Made by a program: the position numbers and the translations under genes | Shown: positions 52,629 through 61,288 of the stretch, piece by piece | Numbering within the stretch: position 1 is the first letter of the stretch | Layout: each line of letters opens with the position of its first letter | Assembly (NCBI GenBank): GCA_964572225.1 | Contig: CAZNFR010000003.1 | Span: 1 to 64,000 of the forward strand | Source: CAZNFR01 sp964572225 | Lineage (GTDB): Bacteria; Bacteroidota; Bacteroidia; Bacteroidales; GCA-2748055 | Reading direction: 5' to 3' | DNA: 64,000 bases | The notes under the pieces: model-generated | Database searches by the model: none | The model's input: only the letters and a program-made list of their open reading frames with translations | Told to the model about the DNA's origin: nothing

Positions 52629-53627
52629 TTAACCCTGGTGCCCCCTAAAGTACTTCATAAATTGAACCCGCTGAAATGCAGCCGGATTTGCAGTTTCGTG
52701 CTGACTCATCATGCCGCGGAAATCGTCAATGGATTTGTAATCATTCTTCTCCATCCATTTTTTTAGCTCATTAAGCATTTCAGCTGCATACTCCACCCCG
52801 TTTTTATAGAATGCAGAAGCTACCTGAACCGTATTGGCACCAGCAAGCAACATTTTAATCAGTGTGCGGCCGTCATGCACGCCGGTAGAAGCGGAAAGGT
52901 CACATTTTACATGATCTCTCATAATCGCGATCCATCGCAAAGAGTTGGAAAAATCGCCCGGACCGCTTAACACGGAAGCAGTAGTCACTTCCATGGTATC
53001 AATGTCAATATCAGGACTATAAAACCGGTTAAAGAGCACCAGGGCCTTAATGCTTGTTTCAGAAAATTTTTTCAGGGTGATGGCCAGATCCGAAAAATAA
53101 AAACTGACCTTAAGAGAAACAGGAATCTTAACCTGGGAAGTAACCTCCCTAATAATATCGAAATAAATCCTCTCATTCTCCTCCTTGGACCGATTAAGGT
53201 CTGAAGGCATTATGAAAACATTCAGCTCAAGTGCGTCAGCTCCGGCAAGTTCCAGTTCACGCGGGAAAAAGGTCCATTGGTCTGCCGTTACACAATTAAT
53301 GCTTGGGATAACAGGAATACCCAGCTTGTCCTTGGCCTTTTTGACCAGATCGAGGTATTGGTGAGTGCTTTCACGGTCGGCATCTTCATGGTAATCATAA
53401 AACTCCAGGGTTTCCGGATAGATAAATCCGGATGAGGTCATCTGCGCCAGCTTTGCTTCTTTTTCAAGACGTATTTCTTCTTCGAAAAGAGATTTAAGGA
53501 CCACGGCTCCCGCTCCGAATTCCTCAAAACGTTTAAGATTAGGGACATTATCAGTAAGGCCTGAAGATGCTGCGATAAGGGGACCCGGGAGAGTGAGCCC
53601 CATGTAGTTAACGGAAATATCGATCAT
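52629..53627 (-). CDS. Dihydroorotate dehydrogenase-like flavoprotein
   Basis: 332 residues of the class 1 DHODH TIM-barrel fold: GLTLPGPLIAASSGLTDN at the start, GAGAVVLKSLFEEE, VIPSINC, ALELNVF, KIPVSLKVSF and the FMN-phosphate loop STGVHDGRTLIKMLLAGA. It differs from PyrD at the catalytic loop and lacks PyrD's usual NxSCPN pattern (here LNVFIMPSD), so the substrate is probably not dihydroorotate. The protein is commonly listed as dihydroorotate dehydrogenase-like in Bacteroidota. A 219-bp gap lies upstream. Confidence 0.88.
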   Translation of the reverse strand: MIDISVNYMGLTLPGPLIAASSGLTDNVPNLKRFEEFGAGAVVLKSLFEEEIRLEKEAKLAQMTSSGFIYPETLEFYDYHEDADRESTHQYLDLVKKAKDKLGIPVIPSINCVTADQWTFFPRELELAGADALELNVFIMPSDLNRSKEENERIYFDIIREVTSQVKIPVSLKVSFYFSDLAITLKKFSETSIKALVLFNRFYSPDIDIDTMEVTTASVLSGPGDFSNSLRWIAIMRDHVKCDLSASTGVHDGRTLIKMLLAGANTVQVASAFYKNGVEYAAEMLNELKKWMEKNDYKSIDDFRGMMSQHETANPAAFQRVQFMKYFRGHQG

Positions 53628-53735
53628 TACGGAGATTTTTGAGTTAAAACAAAATTAGGCAATTTGAATATCAAATAAAATAGAAACAGACTCAAAAAAC
53701 CTGTATGGATCAGTTATTAACAATGTTTAAAAATA

Positions 53736-53770
53736 TTTATGGCAATTAATCCAAGCTTTCCATATTTTTG
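53736..53770 (+). promoter_or_regulatory. Candidate promoter of the SPOR lipoprotein gene
   Basis: TATTTTTG at 53763-53770 matches TAnnTTTG exactly; TTTA at 53736-53739 is a one-mismatch -33 box with a 23-bp spacer. Start near 53777, about 70 nt before the ATG. Confidence 0.5.
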
Positions 53771-53846
53771 TTAAAAACTCAGAGCAGGAGCGTTAAAACC
53801 AAGAGTGAAATAAAACCTGCATCTGAATAATCTAAATCGGGTCACC

Positions 53847-54329
53847 ATGAAAAAAATCAATCTTATCCTGTTACTTGCATTAACGGTTTCTATTACCTCC
53901 TGTAAGGATGGCAAGTGGTTCTGGCAAAACGAAGAAAGCAATAAAAACTCCGGTGAACTTGTCGAAGAGAATGAAAAATTTCAGAGGGAAATAGACAGTC
54001 TGCAAAACCTCTACGAATCAGAAATTATGCAGATCAGAACCGATTATGAACGTAAGCTTGCCAATCTTCAGCAGGAACTGGAAGCCGGGAAAGTTGCTGA
54101 AAAAGGAGCTTACTATGTAATTGTAGGCAGTTTCAAAAACCGGAAATATGCAGAAGAATATGCCGGTAAAATCAAGCAGATGGGGGGAGAAGGAAATATC
54201 ATCCAGGGTCCCAATAATTTCCTACTAGTAACCGAGGGTTCCTATTCCACTCTTAATTCGGCCCTTTCACCCCTTACCGATGCAAGGCAAAAACTGGCCT
54301 CAAAAGCCTGGGTTTTTTTTAACGACTGA
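53847..54329 (+). CDS. SPOR-domain lipoprotein
   Basis: 160 residues. Lipobox at VSITSC (Cys19), then an acidic coiled coil (about 38-85, EENEKFQREIDSLQNLYESE start) and a C-terminal SPOR-like domain (about 88-160: AYYVIVGSFKNRKYAEEYAGKIKQMG). SPOR domains bind peptidoglycan stripped of stem peptides, often at the division site. Predicted to be anchored in a membrane and reach the cell wall. It converges with the first phosphofructokinase gene, 4 bp apart. Confidence 0.9.
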   Translation: MKKINLILLLALTVSITSCKDGKWFWQNEESNKNSGELVEENEKFQREIDSLQNLYESEIMQIRTDYERKLANLQQELEAGKVAEKGAYYVIVGSFKNRKYAEEYAGKIKQMGGEGNIIQGPNNFLLVTEGSYSTLNSALSPLTDARQKLASKAWVFFND

Positions 54330-54333
54330 TCTT

Positions 54334-55542
54334 TTAAGCCCCACCCGTCATAATAAACAAGGGTTGGAATTCAAAGCTTTTATAATGGGGTCTGTACCGA
54401 TCTACGTTATAATGTTTCTTAACATCCACCAGTTTTTTGGATGAGGTTACCACATCCAGAGGTGCATTATCATACCGCCCGTTCCTTAGAACGATAAGGC
54501 GGCCATGAATGCCTTTCAAAACCAAGTCCAGGGCCAGATTTCCATAGGCCATGGGTACAATGGAATCGATGGCATCCGGATCCCCTCCTCTGACCAGATA
54601 GCCGAGCTTCTGATTGATTACATTGATGGTCTTGTTGTTGTTAAATTTTGGAGAAATCTCCTTGATCTTTTTCGAAACAATATCTCCTATCCCCCCAAGC
54701 TTGGCATGACCGAACATATCTTTTTCGGTCGACTCAAATACCATCTCATCCAAACCTTTGAAACGGGCTCCTTCAGATACAAGCAAAACAGAATAACGGC
54801 TGGGATTCCGCAACCGGTCCTCACACAGAAGCCGGGTTAATTTCTCAATGTCAAACTCGTATTCGGGTATGACACAACGGTTGGCCGACCCGGCCATGGT
54901 GGGAAGCATGGCGGTATAACCCGCATACCTGCCGAAAACCTCAAGAACCAGGATCCTTTCATGAGATCCCGCTGAGGTTCTAAGCGTATTGGTCATATGA
55001 ATGGTGCGGGTCACGCAGGTACTGAAACCTATACAGTAATCCGTTCCGGGTACATCATTGTCCATTGTTTTGGGAATGGCAATAACCTTTACCCCTTCCT
55101 GATATAAACGGACACCGTAGGAAAGAGTATCATCTCCTCCGATCGGAATCAGATAATCGATACCCAGAAATTCCAGGTTCTTCAATACTTCTTCGGTAAG
55201 ATCATTAACTTCCTTAGTATACTTCTCTTTCAGATGATCGGGTACGAACTCTTTGGGAACATGACTCGGTCGGGTTCTGGAGGTATGAAGGAAGGTGCCC
55301 CCCGTTCGTCCGGCCTTGTTTACGATTTCTTCCGACAGTACCATATAGCGGTCACTGTTATCGGCCTTCTTATCCCTCTCCAGTTCAATGATCCCTGCCC
55401 ACCCACGGCGAAGACCCAGTACCTGATATCCTTCACGTAAGGCCCGGATGGTGATGGCTCTGATTGCGGGATTTAACCCTGGTACATCTCCTCCACCGGT
55501 AAGGATCCCTATTGTACCCTTTTTCTTGCGAGAATCTGCCAT
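54334..55542 (-). CDS. Phosphofructokinase with pyrophosphate-type signature (copy 1)
   Basis: 402 residues. Family PFK: TGGGDVPGLN at the N-terminus, IPIGGDDTL (GGDD, 135-138), IPKTMDND (156-163), GRYAGYTA and SEGARF. In this family the second Asp of GGDD and the Lys of PKTxDND are linked to pyrophosphate use; ATP enzymes have Gly at both (GGDG, PGTIDND). It should therefore be PPi-dependent and could run in both directions between fructose 6-phosphate and fructose 1,6-bisphosphate. It ends in NAPLDVVTSSKKLVD. It shares the strand with a second PFK upstream but is separated by 184 bp and a hairpin. Confidence 0.92.
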   Translation of the reverse strand: MADSRKKKGTIGILTGGGDVPGLNPAIRAITIRALREGYQVLGLRRGWAGIIELERDKKADNSDRYMVLSEEIVNKAGRTGGTFLHTSRTRPSHVPKEFVPDHLKEKYTKEVNDLTEEVLKNLEFLGIDYLIPIGGDDTLSYGVRLYQEGVKVIAIPKTMDNDVPGTDYCIGFSTCVTRTIHMTNTLRTSAGSHERILVLEVFGRYAGYTAMLPTMAGSANRCVIPEYEFDIEKLTRLLCEDRLRNPSRYSVLLVSEGARFKGLDEMVFESTEKDMFGHAKLGGIGDIVSKKIKEISPKFNNNKTINVINQKLGYLVRGGDPDAIDSIVPMAYGNLALDLVLKGIHGRLIVLRNGRYDNAPLDVVTSSKKLVDVKKHYNVDRYRPHYKSFEFQPLFIMTGGA

Positions 55543-55647
55543 TTTAACACTGTTTTAAGTTTGAGTATTCGGAATTGTGTAAAAATAATGGAATTAGAAT
55601 TATGAAGCAAGGGGAGGAAAGTGGGAGTTTGAACTTGAACATGATAA

Positions 55648-55675
55648 AATTGCCCGGGGGTTGCCCCGGGCAATT
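55648..55675 (-). terminator. Perfect 12-bp hairpin after PFK copy 2
   Basis: AATTGCCCGGGG (55648-55659) pairs perfectly with CCCCGGGCAATT (55664-55675) around a 4-nt loop. On the minus strand the hairpin ends in TTTTATC, giving a short U-tract. It lies 51 bp after the stop of the upstream PFK and separates the two PFK genes transcriptionally. Confidence 0.8.
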
Positions 55676-55726
55676 GCAGACTAGAAACAGAAATTATGGT
55701 TCAAGAATAATGAAGCGCAGAGCTGA

Positions 55727-56947
55727 CTATTCCCACTCAAGGATCTTGAAGAAATCATAATCCTCCGGATTCTTCACATATTTCTTTGCACCCCGGTAAT
55801 CAGCTTTGGTAATGTAATGAAGGTTGTTCATAAAGATTAACTGTACCTTTTCATTATCTACATTTACCAATCGTGGCATTACCTTACCAGACTCATCTTC
55901 AACATCTTTCAGATAAAGAGGAGTAACTGCACCGGTACGGTCAACCGTGGTCATACATCCGGTCTCCCCATTCTTGAATAGCTTGAAAACGCCCAGCCCA
56001 AGCCTTGTCGCATAGGCCAGATCATAGGCAACCGGTCGACAACAACGCAGTTCATAACCCATCTCATTGGGTCTGGACTTAACCTTTATACGCAGGCTCT
56101 TCAGACTCTGCTGGGTCAGCATATTAAAAATGTGTGATTTACTAACATTTCCCAGTTCCGGATGACCATGTTCATCGTAGGTGAAATTAATGCCGGTAGC
56201 AATAATCTCTTCATCACTCATAAAATGGAATACCCCCTCCGAAATTATAGCCACACCATAATCGATCCCAAGCAATCTCCTTTTTACCATGGAAGAAATA
56301 ACCAGGTTGGTGATTTTCTCGAATGTGATTTTGGTCTTGTTGAACATTTCGGGGATGATGATCATTGGGTAATGACAGGCTGTTCCTATCCCAAAAGCCA
56401 GGTGACCCGCCTCGCGGCCCATCGCAGAAACGACAAACCAGTTTCCACTGGTGCGGGCATCCTCATAAATGGTAGTGGCAAGTCTTACCCCCTCCTCCTT
56501 GGCTGAATGGTAACCGAAGGTGGGCGTCCCTTCAGGAAGTGGAAGGTCATTGTCAATCGTTTTCGGAACATGAATATTTTTCACATCCATCTTCTCGGAT
56601 GCCAGGAACTTGGTTAAGCGGTTTGCAGTAGACGCCGTATCATCCCCGCCTATGGTTACCAGAAGCTTGACGTTGTTTTTCTTGAAAAAGTCACCTTTAA
56701 ACTCATCATCCTTGGGTTTGTAACGGCTCATTTTTAAGGCCGAGCCACCACGACTGTAAATCTGGTCAGCCATGTCAAAATCAAGGTATTCATAAGCAGG
56801 CTCATCGGCAAAAAGGGATTTATACCCCCCGTTGATACCCAAAACGGTATACCCGTTTTGCAGGAAAATCTTGGTTACTGCACTAATTACCGTGTTAATC
56901 CCCGGGGCAGGCCCACCGGCACATAAAATAGCTACTGCTTCTCTCAT
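55727..56947 (-). CDS. Phosphofructokinase with pyrophosphate-type signature (copy 2)
   Basis: 406 residues. CAGGPAPGIN at the N-terminus replaces the usual TxGGDxPG, then TIGGDDTAS (GGDD, 100-103), VPKTIDND (127-134), AMGREAGHLAFG and SEGVFHF. As in copy 1, the GGDD and PKTIDND boxes indicate pyrophosphate use. The sequence differs strongly from copy 1 (no shared stretches beyond motifs), so this is an old divergence rather than a recent duplication; it may be a regulatory or differently tuned enzyme. Its upstream gap is shared with the divergent Fur-family gene. Confidence 0.92.
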   Translation of the reverse strand: MREAVAILCAGGPAPGINTVISAVTKIFLQNGYTVLGINGGYKSLFADEPAYEYLDFDMADQIYSRGGSALKMSRYKPKDDEFKGDFFKKNNVKLLVTIGGDDTASTANRLTKFLASEKMDVKNIHVPKTIDNDLPLPEGTPTFGYHSAKEEGVRLATTIYEDARTSGNWFVVSAMGREAGHLAFGIGTACHYPMIIIPEMFNKTKITFEKITNLVISSMVKRRLLGIDYGVAIISEGVFHFMSDEEIIATGINFTYDEHGHPELGNVSKSHIFNMLTQQSLKSLRIKVKSRPNEMGYELRCCRPVAYDLAYATRLGLGVFKLFKNGETGCMTTVDRTGAVTPLYLKDVEDESGKVMPRLVNVDNEKVQLIFMNNLHYITKADYRGAKKYVKNPEDYDFFKILEWE

Positions 56948-57102
56948 GGTATTGAAATTTTATTATGATGATACACTTGATGCGGAAGGGTACTGCAGGC
57001 TCAAAACATGCTCTATAACAGCATCTCCCAAAGTCTGCAAATATGTAAAATCATTTTGAGAAATCAGGTTAGAAAAATTCTAAATTACCGGATATTTATT
57101 AT

Positions 57103-57126
57103 TAAATTTGCAACCCAGTCGCAAAT
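57103..57126 (+). promoter_or_regulatory. Promoter -7 box overlapped by an inverted repeat (possible Zur operator)
   Basis: TAAATTTG at 57103-57110 fits TAnnTTTG. ATTTGC (57106-57111) and GCAAAT (57121-57126) form an inverted repeat with a 9-bp spacer overlapping this box and ending just before the fur-like ATG at 57130. A repressor bound here would block transcription, so autoregulation is plausible. A -33 box is not convincing. Confidence 0.35.
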
Positions 57127-57129
57127 ATT

Positions 57130-57546
57130 ATGAATGCGTTTCATAAGATTCTTAAATCCAAAAATCTCAGCACAACCCGCGTAAGGGTAAATATGCTGAG
57201 CGTACTCAGTAGCTCAAACCTGCCCCTTTCTGAAAAAGAACTGGAAGAGGCGATGGATTATGCCTGTGACCGTGCCACCATTTATCGCAATCTCAGCAGC
57301 CTGACCGAGAAAGGAATTCTTGTCCGCCTGCTTTCGGGCGATGCTTTCAAATACAAAATGAAGGCAATCAATTCCAAAAAAGAGAAAAAACCCGATCACC
57401 TGCATTTTCAGTGTACGAAATGCAATCGGCTCATTTGCCTTGAAGACATACCGGTGTCTGACTTTAAATTACCGGGAGGTTATATTAAAACAGAAAATCA
57501 TTTTCTGGTAACAGGAATATGCAAAGATTGTAATACCCATGATTAA
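57130..57546 (+). CDS. Fur-family metalloregulator, probably Zur
   Basis: 138 residues. N-terminal winged helix with CDRATIYRNLSSLTEKGI, the Fur DNA-recognition region, then a metal and dimer domain with HLHFQCTKC (His90, His92, Cys95, Cys98) and CKDC (131-134), forming the structural four-Cys zinc site. The zinc-transport genes follow directly after yidD, so zinc is the likely effector (Zur) rather than iron. The stop overlaps the yidD start (ATGATTAA), coupling the two. The N-terminus is shorter than E. coli Fur. Confidence 0.9.
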   Translation: MNAFHKILKSKNLSTTRVRVNMLSVLSSSNLPLSEKELEEAMDYACDRATIYRNLSSLTEKGILVRLLSGDAFKYKMKAINSKKEKKPDHLHFQCTKCNRLICLEDIPVSDFKLPGGYIKTENHFLVTGICKDCNTHD

Positions 57547-57868
57547 AATCAGGTCGATTATACTGGAAAATCCAATTTCAAGGTTTATTAGAACCCTATT
57601 CAGCATGCTGTTTATTTTCCTGGTAAGGATCTATCAATATATCATTTCACCGGTTTTACCCAAAACCTGTCGTTTCACTCCCAGCTGTTCAGAGTATGCC
57701 ATCGGATCCTTCAGAACCCATGGAGTGATAACCGGTTTGTTTCTATCCATTAGAAGGGTCCTGAGATGCAATCCCTGGGGAGGTCACGGACATGACCCCG
57801 TTCCTGAAAAAGGTTTTAGATTCAGTGAGTTAAAAAAAAGTTCCCATACTGCTGATACGAAAAATTAA
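57539..57868 (+). CDS. yidD: Membrane protein insertion efficiency factor YidD
   Basis: 109 residues. The core CRFTPSCSEYAIGSFRTHG and RCNPWGGHGHDPVP is diagnostic for YidD, a small membrane-associated protein that helps Sec/YidC insert proteins into the inner membrane. An amphipathic N-terminal helix (RTLFSMLFIFLVRIYQYIISP) is also typical. It starts inside the end of the Fur-family gene. Its usual neighbours (rnpA, yidC) are absent; here it sits between a metal regulator and a zinc transporter. Confidence 0.93.
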   Translation: MIKIRSIILENPISRFIRTLFSMLFIFLVRIYQYIISPVLPKTCRFTPSCSEYAIGSFRTHGVITGLFLSIRRVLRCNPWGGHGHDPVPEKGFRFSELKKSSHTADTKN

Positions 57869-57880
57869 TCATCCGAGAAT

Positions 57881-58804
57881 ATGACAATTCATAAACTTCA
57901 CATCCTTTTCCTGTTAACGGGTTTTGCATCACTTTCCTGTAAAAACCAGAAACCTGAAAATACCTCTCCATCTGAACCCGCGAAAGTGATTAGCGTTTCC
58001 ATTCTGCCTCAGAAGTATTTCACCGAAAGAATTGCCAGCAAAGCATACAGCATCCATGTTATGATCCCACCCGGGGCTTCTCCTGCCAGTTACGACCCCT
58101 CTCCCCGACAGATGACAGCCCTGGCCTCCTCTCACCTTTATCTCAGGATTGGACGTATACAATTTGAACAGGTCTGGATGGATAGAATCCGTAACAATCA
58201 GCCATCGCTCATGATAAAGGATATATCGGAAGGAATTGGGTTTATTGAAACGCATGAACATCACCATCATGATTCAGAAAATCACCACGGGCATTCACAT
58301 GGACCGGATGATCCCCACATCTGGATTTCACCAAAAAACGGTCTTCTGCTAGCCGAAAACACCTATCGCTTTCTGAAAGAGGCCTTCCCCTCCGACTCTG
58401 CACTATTCCGGGAGAACCATGCCCGGCTACAGGAAGAAATTCTCAACCTTATCGACAAGTATGATCAGTCTGCAGATCAACTCAAAGGACTGGAGTTTCT
58501 TATTTATCACCCTGCCTTAACCTACCTGGCTGCAGATTATGACATGAAGCAACATGTACTCGAACAGGATGGAAAAGAACCTACGCCTTCACATATGAAC
58601 AACATCATCCGCGAAGCGCGAAGCAAAAACATTCGCAGCATTTTCGTTCAGGAACAATTTAATATGGATAATGCCCGGCAGATCGCCCGTGAGATCGATG
58701 GCGAGATCATTCCCCTGGACCCACTTGATCCTGAATGGCATACACAGCTTGAAAAAATTCTCGGTATTCTCATTGAAATTTCCAGTTATGAAGCCCATAC
58801 TTAA
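57881..58804 (+). CDS. Zinc ABC transporter substrate-binding lipoprotein (ZnuA-like)
   Basis: 307 residues. Lipobox at FASLSC (Cys20). Cluster A-1 metal-binding fold: SVSILPQKYFTERI at the start, PPGASPASYDPSP, a His-rich loop (HEHHHHDSENHHGHSHG, about 126-142) of the kind found in zinc-specific binders, then DDPHIWISPKN and LIYHPALTYLA, with metal His residues, and VQEQFN near the C-terminus. Carries zinc (possibly manganese) to the permease. The next gene (ATPase) starts 17 bp inside its end. Confidence 0.92.
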   Translation: MTIHKLHILFLLTGFASLSCKNQKPENTSPSEPAKVISVSILPQKYFTERIASKAYSIHVMIPPGASPASYDPSPRQMTALASSHLYLRIGRIQFEQVWMDRIRNNQPSLMIKDISEGIGFIETHEHHHHDSENHHGHSHGPDDPHIWISPKNGLLLAENTYRFLKEAFPSDSALFRENHARLQEEILNLIDKYDQSADQLKGLEFLIYHPALTYLAADYDMKQHVLEQDGKEPTPSHMNNIIREARSKNIRSIFVQEQFNMDNARQIAREIDGEIIPLDPLDPEWHTQLEKILGILIEISSYEAHT

Positions 58805-59546
58805 ATTAACCAATGTTACGGCAGGCTATGATGGTCAGCCGGTTCTGGAAAATGTAAACCTTGAAGTCTGCCGGGAAGACTTCATTGGTATCATTGGTCC
58901 AAACGGAGGAGGGAAAACCACTCTTCTCAAAGTGATCCTCGGTATGATAAATCCGACGAAGGGGGAAGTGAGTTATGATTTTGGAAACGGAAACCCGGAT
59001 TTCCGGAAATTTACAGGATATCTTCCCCAGCTGCATGAGTCGGACAGAAACTTTCCTATTTCGGTAAAAGAGGTGATCCTCTCGGGTTTAACCTCCGGTA
59101 AAGGCTTGTTTGGAAGATTCAGGAAAGAGGATCTTGAAAAGGTTCATAAAACAGCCACAGAACTGGGTCTCTCCGAAAAGCTTAATACTCCTGTCTCCGA
59201 ATTGTCGGGCGGACAACTCCAGCGGACCTTCCTGGGGCGGGCCATCATCTCAGATCCGGCCCTTATTATCCTTGACGAACCGGAAACCCATGTGGATAAC
59301 CGATTCGAATACGAATTATACGAAAAACTCAAAGAATACAATAAACACATGGCTATACTGCTGGTATCTCACGATGTGGGGACCATTTCAAGCTATATAA
59401 AAACCATAGCCTGTGTAAACAAAAACCTGCATTACCATCCTTCAAATTCCATCTCATCAGAGCAGCTTAAGGTATACAACTGCCCCATCGATATCATAAC
59501 ACACGGAAAAGTTCCACACCGTGTGCTTCACGAACATAAGCATTAA
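58788..59546 (+). CDS. Zinc ABC transporter ATP-binding protein (ZnuC-like)
   Basis: 252 residues from ATG 58788; upstream in-frame codons lie inside the binding-protein gene. Walker A GPNGGGKTT, Q-loop in GYLPQLHES, signature ELSGGQLQR and Walker B LIILDEPETHVD followed by the switch His in LLVSHDVGT. Powers metal import with the flanking permease. The end contains CPIDIITHGKVPHRVLHEHKH, a His-rich tail that may touch metal. Confidence 0.93.
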   Translation: MKPILKLTNVTAGYDGQPVLENVNLEVCREDFIGIIGPNGGGKTTLLKVILGMINPTKGEVSYDFGNGNPDFRKFTGYLPQLHESDRNFPISVKEVILSGLTSGKGLFGRFRKEDLEKVHKTATELGLSEKLNTPVSELSGGQLQRTFLGRAIISDPALIILDEPETHVDNRFEYELYEKLKEYNKHMAILLVSHDVGTISSYIKTIACVNKNLHYHPSNSISSEQLKVYNCPIDIITHGKVPHRVLHEHKH

Positions 59547-59548
59547 TT

Positions 59549-60379
59549 ATGGCAGATCTTTTAAACTATCAGTACTTCACCAATGCACTTTTTGCAGCCC
59601 TTTTCAGTTCGCTGAGCTGTGGCATCATCGGTTCCTGGGTGGTGAGCAAAAGGCTGGTTTTTATCAGCGGTGGCATTACCCATGCTTCTTTTGGCGGGAT
59701 TGGAATTGCGTATTTCCTGGGACTAAACCCCATAGGCGGAGCAGCGGTTTTTGCTGTTCTCTCTGGTCTGGCAGTCGAGAAATTCTCCGACAGGAAAAGG
59801 CTCTCCAACGATTCCATGATCGCTATCCTGTGGTCGCTCGGAATGGCAGTCGGTATTATTTTCATTTATCTGACGCCCGGCTATGCCCCCAATCTGATGA
59901 CTTATCTATTTGGCAGCATCCTTACCGTGAATGGTCAGGATCTCTTGTTACTCGCCTTTCTCTCCGGGATAATTATCCTCTTTTTTCTGTTCTTTTTTCG
60001 TAAGATCCTGTATATATCCTTCGATGAAGAGTATGCCCGATCCCAGAAGATTAACATTCCCTTCATCAATTATACCCTGATGATTCTGGTTTCCCTTAGT
60101 ATTGTATTTAACATAAAAGTTGTGGGTATTATTCTGCTTATTTCCCTGCTAACCCTTCCCCAGAATACCGCTTTGCTATTCACCCACAATTTTAAAAAGA
60201 TGGTCATTCTGTCTGTTATCTTTGCCCTGGCGGGATCTTTGGCCGGACTTATGATCTCCTTTACCATGGATATCCCCAGTGGGGCAAGTATTATTGTCAC
60301 ACTTACTTTTATATACTTGTTTATCAGGGTATTAAAGATGGAACTCCCAAGGAAAATTTTCAGGAATCGCATTGCTTAA
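59549..60379 (+). CDS. Zinc ABC transporter permease (ZnuB-like)
   Basis: 276 residues with about eight membrane helices of the ABC-3 family. SWVVSKRLVFISGGITHASFGGIGIAYFLG contains the conserved SGGxxHxSxxG box seen in metal permeases, and NIKVVGIILLISLLTLPQNTAL is the ATPase-facing coupling region. It starts 2 bp after the ATPase stop and completes the znuA-C-B unit. Confidence 0.93.
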   Translation: MADLLNYQYFTNALFAALFSSLSCGIIGSWVVSKRLVFISGGITHASFGGIGIAYFLGLNPIGGAAVFAVLSGLAVEKFSDRKRLSNDSMIAILWSLGMAVGIIFIYLTPGYAPNLMTYLFGSILTVNGQDLLLLAFLSGIIILFFLFFFRKILYISFDEEYARSQKINIPFINYTLMILVSLSIVFNIKVVGIILLISLLTLPQNTALLFTHNFKKMVILSVIFALAGSLAGLMISFTMDIPSGASIIVTLTFIYLFIRVLKMELPRKIFRNRIA

Positions 60380-60414
60380 GCCTTTTTGAATGGGCCCCAT
60401 CCCATAAATTATAC

Positions 60415-60422
60415 TAACTTTG
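60415..60422 (+). promoter_or_regulatory. -7 box of a dapD promoter
   Basis: TAACTTTG matches TAnnTTTG, with predicted start near 60429, about 20 nt before the dapD ATG. A TTTG at 60385-60388 would make a long 26-bp spacer, so the -33 part is uncertain. Confidence 0.45.
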
Positions 60423-60448
60423 GGGCTTGAAAAAGTAATACAACGCGT

Positions 60449-61264
60449 ATGGATCACAGGCAAATAATTGAAGAAGCATGGGAAAAAAGGGACAGGCTTT
60501 CCAGCGACGAAGTAAAGAAAGCCATCCGGGAAACCATTGAACTCCTCGACAAGGGAAGACTCAGAGTTGCAGAACCGGACGATAAGGGTGAATGGTCAGT
60601 AAATCAGTGGGTTAAAAAAGCTGTGATCCTATATTTCCCCATCCAGGAGATGGAAGTCCTTGAAGCAGGTCCCCTCGAGTTCCATGATAAAATTCCCTTG
60701 AAGAAAAATTACCGCGAGCTTGGGGTTCGGGTTGTGCCACACGCCGTTGCACGATATGGCGCTTATATTTCGGAGGGTGTGATCATGATGCCTTCCTATG
60801 TGAATATTGGTGCTTATGTGGATGGTGGAAGCATGGTCGACACCTGGGCTACGGTAGGTTCCTGTGCCCAGATCGGCAAAAACGTGCATCTTAGCGGGGG
60901 TGTGGGAATTGGAGGTGTACTTGAGCCTGTTCAGGCATCCCCGGTAATAATTGAAGACAATTGTTTTATAGGCTCACGCTGCATCATAGTGGAAGGTGCG
61001 AAAATTGAAAAGGAGGCTGTACTGGGCGCAAATGTGGTCATTACCGGGTCAACCAAAATAATTGACGTGACTGGTCCACAGTTCCGGGAATACAAAGGAA
61101 GGGTCCCTTCAAGATCGGTAGTTATTCCCGGAAGCTACACCAAAAAATTTCCCGCAGGGGAATACCAGGTACCCTGTGCCCTGATCATTGGCCAGAGAAA
61201 GGAATCGACCGACCTGAAAACATCCCTCAACAATGCACTCAGAGACTTTAATGTGGCTGTATAG
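60449..61264 (+). CDS. dapD: 2,3,4,5-tetrahydropyridine-2,6-dicarboxylate N-succinyltransferase
   Basis: 271 residues, normal size. A helical N-terminus and a left-handed beta-helix of hexapeptide repeats (VRVVPHAVARYGAYI, VMMPSYVNIGAYV-like, GGVGIGGVLEPVQA, PVIIEDNCFIGSRC). DGGSMVDTWATVGSCAQIG is diagnostic for DapD. It succinylates tetrahydrodipicolinate in the lysine/diaminopimelate pathway using succinyl-CoA. Other dap genes are not in the window. Confidence 0.96.
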   Translation: MDHRQIIEEAWEKRDRLSSDEVKKAIRETIELLDKGRLRVAEPDDKGEWSVNQWVKKAVILYFPIQEMEVLEAGPLEFHDKIPLKKNYRELGVRVVPHAVARYGAYISEGVIMMPSYVNIGAYVDGGSMVDTWATVGSCAQIGKNVHLSGGVGIGGVLEPVQASPVIIEDNCFIGSRCIIVEGAKIEKEAVLGANVVITGSTKIIDVTGPQFREYKGRVPSRSVVIPGSYTKKFPAGEYQVPCALIIGQRKESTDLKTSLNNALRDFNVAV

Positions 61265-61288
61265 GCGGAAAATATAAAAATCGGATCC

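Noticed and set aside
55575..55760. 61-codon frame between the two phosphofructokinases
   Set aside because: It runs through the perfect terminator hairpin and into the opposite-strand gene, so it is not a gene.
57061..57129. The inverted repeat ahead of the Fur-family gene as a terminator
   Set aside because: It has no T-tract and overlaps a -7 box and the start codon, so an operator is more likely.
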